Assembly (NCBI GenBank): GCA_015490675.1
Contig: WFXI01000217.1
Coordinates: 1-10,388 of the forward strand
From: Hydrogenothermaceae bacterium
GTDB taxonomy: Bacteria; Aquificota; Aquificia; Aquificales; Hydrogenothermaceae
Direction of reading: 5' to 3'
Length of the DNA stretch: 10,388 nt
A program made the position numbers and the translations under genes. The notes beneath the pieces are model-generated. The model was not told the origin of the DNA, searched no databases, and was given only the letters and a program-made list of their open reading frames with translations. This document shows, piece after piece, positions 5,569 through 10,388 of this stretch (its first letter is position 1; every line of letters begins with the position of its first letter).

Positions 5569-6789
5569 GAATTTGTCTGCTTTTTTGACAAACTGATCCC
5601 AGTTTTCAGGGCCAAATGGAGAAATTTCTCTAAGTCTTTGTATAACTTTTGGATATTCTTCTATAATGTAATCTATATCCTTTTCTGTATTTTCTCTACC
5701 AAGAGAGAATACTATTGAACCATTAGATTCCTCAGCACCAATTCCAACTGCTGCCAAAACGTGAGATTGCTTTAGAGCATAAGATACGCAAGCAGAACCT
5801 GATGCTGTAAATGTTTTCTTTATATCAAGCATTAGAAGCATAGCTTCACCTTCAATATACATAACTATTAATGAAAGATGGTTTGGAAGCCTTTTTTCTG
5901 GGTGTCCTGTAAACTTAATATAAGGTATTTTTTCTTCTATTCCTTTTTTGAGTTTATCTCTTAATGCTTTTAATCTATTTACTCTATCATCCATTTCCTT
6001 AATAGCAAGCTCAGCTGCAGCACCCATTCCAACAATCAATGGCACTGGCTCTGTTCCTGCTCTTTTACCACCTTCTTGAATACCACCTTCAATTAAAGGT
6101 TTTAATCTAACACCTTTTTTAACATATAATCCACCTACTCCTTTTGGAGCGTAAAAATAGTGACCTGTGAAAGATGCCATATCAAGTCCCCATTCTTCTA
6201 CATTAACAGGCATATGACCAACTGCAGGAGCTATATCTGAGTGGAAAACTACTCTCGGATTTTTCTCTTTAGCTGCTGCAACTAATGCAGGCATATCTTG
6301 AACTGTTCCAATTTCTCTATTTGCAAAACCTATTGAAACTAGGATAGTATCTTCCCTTACAGCCTCAGCTACCTGTTCAGGAGTGATAATTCCATATTCA
6401 TCTGGCTGAATATAAGTAATTTCAAAACCTTCTTTTTCTAATGTTTTGCAAGAGTGTAAAATTGAGTGGTGTTCTATTGCAGATACTACTATATGTTTTC
6501 CTCTTCTTGTTATACCTGGTGCTTTTGCAAAACCTTTTATAGCAAGGTTATTAGCTTCAATTGCTCCAGATGTATAAACTATTTCTTCAGGATTTCCAAC
6601 ATTTAATAGCTCTGCAACTTGCTCTCTAGCTTTATTGATAGCTTTTTTAGCTTCTACACCAAGTTTATGTAAAGAAGTTGGGTTTCCAAATTTTTCTGTA
6701 AAGTAAGGTTTCATAACCTCTACAATTTCTTCTGGAACAGGTGTTGTTGCTAAGTGGTCTACATATACTATTCCTCTTGTTTCTATCAT
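5551..6789 (-). CDS. iscS: IscS/NifS-like cysteine desulfurase homolog lacking the PLP lysine
   Basis: 412 aa, full-length fold-type I desulfurase homolog, aligned by eye with E. coli IscS over DHLATTP, FGNPTSLH, TSGAIEANN, the active-site segment and the SGSAC loop. The persulfide Cys334 (E. coli Cys328) and its long loop remain, as do His107, Asp185 and His210. The Schiff-base Lys206 of IscS (SGHK) is Tyr211 (TGHY; codon TAT, 6157-6159). Gln183, which contacts PLP, is Pro188, and the Thr of the GATE motif, a phosphate ligand, is Ile77. Normal desulfurase catalysis is therefore unlikely. Archaeoglobus fulgidus IscS also lacks this lysine and has been proposed to supply a cluster ligand rather than sulfur. 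The reading frame is intact, so it is not a pseudogene. AAGGAGG (6800-6806) overlaps the mrp stop; the gap is 15 bases. Confidence 0.93.
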   Translation of the reverse strand: MIETRGIVYVDHLATTPVPEEIVEVMKPYFTEKFGNPTSLHKLGVEAKKAINKAREQVAELLNVGNPEEIVYTSGAIEANNLAIKGFAKAPGITRRGKHIVVSAIEHHSILHSCKTLEKEGFEITYIQPDEYGIITPEQVAEAVREDTILVSIGFANREIGTVQDMPALVAAAKEKNPRVVFHSDIAPAVGHMPVNVEEWGLDMASFTGHYFYAPKGVGGLYVKKGVRLKPLIEGGIQEGGKRAGTEPVPLIVGMGAAAELAIKEMDDRVNRLKALRDKLKKGIEEKIPYIKFTGHPEKRLPNHLSLIVMYIEGEAMLLMLDIKKTFTASGSACVSYALKQSHVLAAVGIGAEESNGSIVFSLGRENTEKDIDYIIEEYPKVIQRLREISPFGPENWDQFVKKADKFKKVSN

Positions 6790-6804
6790 CTTATCTTAAC
6801 CTCC

Positions 6805-7887
6805 TTATTGAGTGCTTAATTGTTTAATCATATTCTCTGCAATTTCTCTAAATGCTTTTGCAGAATCAGAGTCAGGTTTTGCAATTACTATTGGAATTCC
6901 TAAATCTGAAAATTCTGCAACTTTTGGTTCTATTGGTATTCTACCAAGTAAAGTTGTGTGGTATTGTTTTGCGATTTCTTCTGTTTTACTTTTTCCAAAT
7001 ATTTCATATGCTTTTCCCGTTTCAGGGCAAACAAAATAACTCATATTTTCAACTATTCCTAAAACAGGAATTTGAACTTCATTAAACATTTGAATTCCTT
7101 TTTTCACATCTATTAGAGCTACATCTTGAGGAGTTGTAACAATTACAGCTCCATCAATCTCTGCAACCTGTCCTAAAGTAATTTGAACATCTCCAGTTCC
7201 TGGAGGTAAATCTATTACTAAAAAGTCTAATTCTTCATCTCCCCAGTCTACATCAAATAAGAATTGATTTAGAGCTTTAAATAAAACAGGTCCTCTCCAT
7301 ATTACTGGAGTATCATCAGAAGGAAGCATTAAACCAATTGACATAAACTTTATTCCATGAGCTTCAGGAGCTATTAATATTTCTCCTTGCTCTGTTCTTT
7401 TTGCTGTTACTGTTTTATCTTTTGCTCCAAGCATTGTAGGTCCTGATGGTCCATACATATCTGCATCCAAGTATCCAACATTGTATCCCATCTGTTTTAA
7501 AGTAGCTGCTAAGTTTACTGCTACAGTAGATTTACCAACACCACCTTTACCAGAAGAAACAGCTATTGCTTTCTTTACTTTAGGAATTCTTCTTCTTTGT
7601 TCAAATGGGTTCATTTGTGGTGGAGGTTGTGGTGGCTGTTGCTGTCTTTGTGCAGGAGGTTGGTCTGTAAATTCTACTTCTACAGAAGTTGCTCCTATTT
7701 CTTTTAAAACATTTGTTGCTTTTTCTCTTAAAAAATCATAGTATTTTTCACTTGGAGAAAATAAAACTAATTTAACATCTGTTCCATTTATCTGAATATC
7801 TCTCATAATATCAGCCAGTGAAAAAGCTATACCAATTTCATCTAATTTTGCCTTTTTTAAGGCATCCATTACGCCTTGCAGAGCCAT
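6805..7887 (-). CDS. mrp: Mrp/ApbC/NBP35-type P-loop ATPase (Fe-S cluster carrier)
   Basis: 360 aa. Residues 1-74 are a divergent DUF59/MIP18-like domain and 76-95 a Pro/Gln-rich linker. From about 103 comes the MinD/Mrp ATPase, with the deviant Walker A GKGGVGKST (113-121, Lys114 and Lys119), YLDADMYGPSGP and FLVIDLPPGTGD. Family members carry [4Fe-4S] clusters to target proteins, bound across the dimer by a CxxC. Here the motif at NMSYF is CPET: Cys287 is present but the second Cys is Thr290, so cluster binding must use one Cys per subunit or be absent. Some bacterial and archaeal Mrps also lack a full CxxC. AGGAGG (7893-7898) is five bases before the ATG. First gene of an operon with the iscS-like gene. 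Confidence 0.92.
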   Translation of the reverse strand: MALQGVMDALKKAKLDEIGIAFSLADIMRDIQINGTDVKLVLFSPSEKYYDFLREKATNVLKEIGATSVEVEFTDQPPAQRQQQPPQPPPQMNPFEQRRRIPKVKKAIAVSSGKGGVGKSTVAVNLAATLKQMGYNVGYLDADMYGPSGPTMLGAKDKTVTAKRTEQGEILIAPEAHGIKFMSIGLMLPSDDTPVIWRGPVLFKALNQFLFDVDWGDEELDFLVIDLPPGTGDVQITLGQVAEIDGAVIVTTPQDVALIDVKKGIQMFNEVQIPVLGIVENMSYFVCPETGKAYEIFGKSKTEEIAKQYHTTLLGRIPIEPKVAEFSDLGIPIVIAKPDSDSAKAFREIAENMIKQLSTQ

Positions 7888-7989
7888 TAAAACCTCCTAG
7901 TTTTTTATTTTTTGTGTTTCTTTTATTGTAAAATAGAATAAATAATTTAAGAATTAAAGGTATGATAAGTATCACAGAAGGTAATGCTT
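7888..7989. promoter_or_regulatory. Divergent intergenic region (promoters for mrp and the small membrane protein)
   Basis: About 100 bases of AT-rich DNA between divergent genes must hold both promoters. On the minus strand, TACAAT (reverse of 7925-7930) is a fair -10 for mrp, 17 bases after a poor -35 (TTCTTA, reverse of 7948-7953). On the plus strand, TATGAT (7961-7966) could be a -10, but it has no convincing -35. The mrp leader carries long A-runs (T-runs at 7901-7913 on the plus strand). Confidence 0.4.
7962..7975. promoter_or_regulatory. FNR/CRP-family-like palindrome
   Basis: ATGAT-AAGT-ATCAC matches the FNR consensus TTGAT-N4-ATCAA at all eight core positions and differs at the outermost base on each side. 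It overlaps the possible plus-strand -10 and lies 14 bases before ATG 7990, where binding would block that gene. Relative to the suggested mrp start it is centred about 50 bases upstream. No regulator gene is in the window. Confidence 0.4.
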
Positions 7990-8226
7990 ATGGATAAAAT
8001 GGAATACCTACTTCAAATAGTTATATGGGCTATGGAGCCTTTTATTGGAAATGTTAATATGGACGAAGGTAAATACACAGCTATGCAAGGAATTATACAT
8101 TTTATTGGCTGGTCTATATTAATAGGAATTTTAATATGGGTCTTTAGATATATGAAAAAACATGCTCAAGAAGATGAAAGAATGAAAAAGTATTATGGAA
8201 CAAAAGAGGAAGAAAAAGAAGGTTAA
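7990..8226 (+). CDS. Small single-span membrane protein, unknown function
   Basis: 78 aa, not recognised. An N-terminal amphipathic or hydrophobic stretch (LLQIVIWAMEPFIGN, about 5-19) precedes an acidic turn. A clear membrane span follows (IIHFIGWSILIGILIWVF, about 35-52), and then a highly charged tail rich in Lys and Glu. The RYMKK after the span suggests the tail is cytoplasmic. ATG 7984 is in frame, but GAAGGT (7977-7982) is spaced properly only for ATG 7990. It is divergent from mrp and convergent with thiE, with the two stop codons interlocked at TTAA (8223-8226), so it appears to be a one-gene transcript. Nothing in the sequence assigns it to a complex; small subunits of respiratory enzymes often look like this, which is only a suggestion. 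Confidence 0.75.
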   Translation: MDKMEYLLQIVIWAMEPFIGNVNMDEGKYTAMQGIIHFIGWSILIGILIWVFRYMKKHAQEDERMKKYYGTKEEEKEG

Positions 8227-8843
8227 AAATTTCTTATCCTTTCTTTTAGAGATTTAGTTTTTTCTTCTGTATTTTCTCCTGCAAATATTGCTGAAACTAC
8301 AGCAACTCCATCACATCCTGTTTTTAGAACTTCTTCTATATTATTTTCTTTTATACCTCCGATTGCTACAACTGGTTGTAAAGAAATTTTTACAGCTTCT
8401 TTTAAGTTCTCCAGTCCTGCAACTTTCGCATCTTCTTTTGTATTAGTTGGGAAAATAGAGCCAAATCCTATGTAATCAACTGGTAATTTATTTGCTTCTT
8501 CTACCTGTCTTAGGTTTTTAGTAGAAAGTCCAACTATTTTATTATTTCCCACCATTTTTCTAACATATAAAACAGGTATATCTTCCTGTCCAACATGAAC
8601 ACCATCTGCATCTATAGCCAAAGCTACATCAACTCTATCGTTTATTATTAGAGGCACATTATATTTAACGCACAACTTTTTTAACATTATTGCTTCTTCA
8701 ATCATATCTTTTGCATCTTTCTTTTTTGCTCTATACTGGATAATATCAACACCAGATTTTAAGGCTTTTTCAACTTTTTCAACAAAATTTTCCTTTAAGA
8801 GATTTTCATCTGTTATCGCATATAAAATCTTTTTATTGAACAA
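8223..8843 (-). CDS. thiE: Thiamine-phosphate synthase ThiE
   Basis: Joins the thiazole phosphate and hydroxymethylpyrimidine diphosphate moieties into thiamine monophosphate in the cytoplasm. The 206 aa form a TIM barrel of usual family length with the expected motifs: IIQYRAK (Gln36, Arg38, Lys40), INDRVDVAL (Asn68, Asp69), ADGVHVGQED (80-88), GFGSIFPTNTK, AIGGI and GVAVVSAI. The start is TTG at 8843, chosen because AAGGAG (8850-8855 on the minus strand) lies six bases away and the barrel begins at once (KKILYAITDE). It stands alone, without other thi genes. The 55 bases to the divergent tRNA are too short for a TPP riboswitch, and none is visible. Confidence 0.94.
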   Translation of the reverse strand: MFNKKILYAITDENLLKENFVEKVEKALKSGVDIIQYRAKKKDAKDMIEEAIMLKKLCVKYNVPLIINDRVDVALAIDADGVHVGQEDIPVLYVRKMVGNNKIVGLSTKNLRQVEEANKLPVDYIGFGSIFPTNTKEDAKVAGLENLKEAVKISLQPVVAIGGIKENNIEEVLKTGCDGVAVVSAIFAGENTEEKTKSLKERIRNF

Positions 8844-8856
8844 CTTTCACTCCTTT

Positions 8857-8884
8857 TTGAATTTTTTACCAATTAGTATATAAT
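8857..8884 (+). promoter_or_regulatory. Promoter of tRNA-Ser
   Basis: TTGAAT (8857-8862) and a perfect TATAAT (8879-8884) are separated by 16 bases. Transcription would begin near 8891, eight bases before the mature tRNA. The same 55-base gap must also hold the thiE promoter on the other strand. Confidence 0.6.
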
Positions 8885-8898
8885 ATATAAACTCTCTT

Positions 8899-8993
<95 letters not shown>

Positions 8994-8996
8994 GAT

Positions 8997-10388
8997 TTAT
9001 TTTCTCCTTCTAAACCAATAAATAGCCCCACCAACAATGCCCACAAATAATATAACTCCACCTACCTGAGTCCAGGCACCTATTAAGAGGAGTTTATGTA
9101 ATATGCTATTGTGGGTTTCTTTATCTATTTTTATTCCTGCTGTTTCTTTTACGTGAGTTAGTAAGCTAACTGCTAAATCTTGTTTTGGTATTTCTTGGTG
9201 GCAGGAAAGGCATACTCCTCTTCTGTCAAGTTTTGCCCTTTCTTCATTATTTAAAGGTCTAGATGCAGAAAAATGATGACCTACTGTCTGAAGCTGCTTT
9301 CCTGTTTCAGATACAAATCTAGACCAGTCATATTTTAAGTTTGGTATCGCATTTGTTTGTTTTTGGAAAATAGAAGGTATTACTCTACCATCTGCTGTTG
9401 TTAAATCTACTATGTAAGGTTTTGATGGATCTGCGTATATTTTTCCCTCTTCTATTCCATATCCCATAGAAACTGGTTTTGTGTGACAACTTTCGCATTT
9501 CCTTGCTTCTTTTTGAACTGTGTGAGGATGAACTGGTGATATATCTATTGCTAATTGTCCTTCTTTACCTGCTCCTTCTACATTTGGAATTTTAAATATG
9601 TGATTTTTTAACAATACTTTTCCATCTTTTCCTATAACTGTTACAGTAGTTTGACAACCTGGCATAGCTGGAGAAATCCTATGTTCTCCATTTACTGCTA
9701 ACGGTGGATTTTCCCATCTTAAATAGCTTCTACTTTCTGTTATTTTTCCTTCTATTGCATATTTTTCATATTCTTTTCTTGCATCTGCTGTAAGTCCATT
9801 TTCATCATGGGCATGTCCCATTGCAAGCCAGTCTGGATGTTTTTCACCTTTTGAATAGTCTATCTTAATATGGCAACCATAACATTGAGGTGCCCATGTA
9901 GCGTGGCAAGTGTAGCATTCCATTTTATTTATATGTGCTTCTATATGAACCATAGCAACCATAGCTTCGTCATTGAGCTTACCTTCCTCAACAAGTTTCT
10001 TAAGAGGTGTTAATTCTATATCTTTCCCTCCAGCAGTATGAACTATAACTTTATCTCCTTTTCTAACAACATTTCCAAAAGGATTTCCCCTAGCAGTTAA
10101 TAAATAACCATCTTCTGCAGGATATACTGTACCTTTTTTCATATAGTCTAAAAGTTTAAAAACTACTCCTCTAGGTTTTCCCTGTTTTGGAACATTCCCA
10201 TCTAGTTCATCTCCATAGCCTAATGGAAGCTCCCAAGGGTATTTCTTTGGTGTTCCGTGACAATCTTCACACTCTATTTCTACTGCAGCCAAGTTTGTAC
10301 CAACTAAAGTTCCGTCACTATGGACATCATTTGTAGTATGACAATCTTGACAAAGCATACCTTTCGTTAGATGAACATCTGCATGAAG
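8997..10388 (-). CDS. Membrane-anchored multiheme cytochrome c, C-terminal part (5' end beyond window)
   Basis: The frame is open to the window edge and reads HADVHLTKG before the first Met at 10358, so that Met is internal and the gene's 5' end is outside. Six CXXCH haem c sites are visible: CQDCH (10338-10352), CEDCH (10257-10271), CYTCH (9903-9917), CYGCH (9870-9884), CESCH (9483-9497) and CLSCH (9198-9212). More may lie upstream. Sites three and four are six residues apart. Many extra His residues could be distal ligands (for example VGHH, GHAH, HPH). The last 30 or so residues form one membrane span followed by WFRRRK, so the haem domain faces the periplasm. It would carry electrons in respiration or sulfur metabolism; the specific family and substrate were not recognised. 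Confidence 0.88.
   Translation of the reverse strand, partial: LHADVHLTKGMLCQDCHTTNDVHSDGTLVGTNLAAVEIECEDCHGTPKKYPWELPLGYGDELDGNVPKQGKPRGVVFKLLDYMKKGTVYPAEDGYLLTARGNPFGNVVRKGDKVIVHTAGGKDIELTPLKKLVEEGKLNDEAMVAMVHIEAHINKMECYTCHATWAPQCYGCHIKIDYSKGEKHPDWLAMGHAHDENGLTADARKEYEKYAIEGKITESRSYLRWENPPLAVNGEHRISPAMPGCQTTVTVIGKDGKVLLKNHIFKIPNVEGAGKEGQLAIDISPVHPHTVQKEARKCESCHTKPVSMGYGIEEGKIYADPSKPYIVDLTTADGRVIPSIFQKQTNAIPNLKYDWSRFVSETGKQLQTVGHHFSASRPLNNEERAKLDRRGVCLSCHQEIPKQDLAVSLLTHVKETAGIKIDKETHNSILHKLLLIGAWTQVGGVILFVGIVGGAIYWFRRRK

Noticed and set aside
5551..6789. IscS-like gene as a pseudogene
   Set aside because: The frame is full-length with no stop or shift, a good ribosome binding site and an intact Cys loop. 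The altered residues point to changed function rather than decay.
7481..7741. Plus-strand reading frame rich in Cys and Gly
   Set aside because: Its Cys/Gly run is the antisense reading of the Pro/Gln-rich linker of Mrp, and it has no ribosome binding site.
8844..8898. TPP riboswitch ahead of thiE
   Set aside because: Only 55 bases lie between thiE and the tRNA gene, too few for the riboswitch fold, and no conserved element is visible.

Overview
The window is A+T-rich, compact and dense with genes. Its proteins are rich in Lys, Glu and Ile. The gene set combines a non-classical fumarate reductase/succinate dehydrogenase (iron-sulfur subunit plus a heterodisulfide-reductase-B-like subunit), lipid A genes (so a Gram-negative outer membrane), a multiheme cytochrome and an Fe-S/sulfur pair. 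This fits a thermophilic, chemolithoautotrophic, sulfur- or hydrogen-oxidising bacterium of the Aquificales, most likely a low-GC Hydrogenothermaceae member such as Sulfurihydrogenibium. The placement is inferred from gene content, not from a database match.

Layout. (1) 1-2042, + strand: a possible last codons of an upstream gene, then the Fe-S subunit and the CCG-domain subunit of fumarate reductase, closed by a hairpin terminator. (2) 2076-5568, + strand: a good promoter, then a tight six-gene run: ArsR-type repressor, thioredoxin, lpxA, lpxI, an unrecognised 170-aa protein and a YkgJ-type cysteine-rich protein. Most junctions overlap or nearly touch. (3) 5511-7887, - strand: mrp then an IscS-like gene, converging on the previous operon. 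Two opposite-facing terminators are packed into the meeting point. (4) 7888-8226: a divergent intergenic region with an FNR-like palindrome and a small single-span membrane protein gene. (5) 8223-8991: thiE (- strand) and tRNA-Ser(GCU) (+ strand), divergent. (6) 8997-10388, - strand: the C-terminal part of a membrane-anchored multiheme cytochrome c running off the window.

How the genes work together. The fumarate reductase pair would serve the reductive TCA cycle used by Aquificales for CO2 fixation. LpxA and LpxI are steps 1 and 4 of lipid A synthesis. They are cotranscribed with a possible Cys-based regulator and a thioredoxin, which suggests redox- or sulfur-linked control. The mrp/iscS-like operon looks like Fe-S cluster assembly, but both proteins lack textbook residues. 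The IscS-like protein has Tyr in place of the PLP Schiff-base lysine, and Mrp has lost the second Cys of its CxxC. It still keeps the persulfide-loop Cys. This non-catalytic desulfurase-fold protein, paired with an atypical Fe-S carrier, is the most unusual thing in the window.
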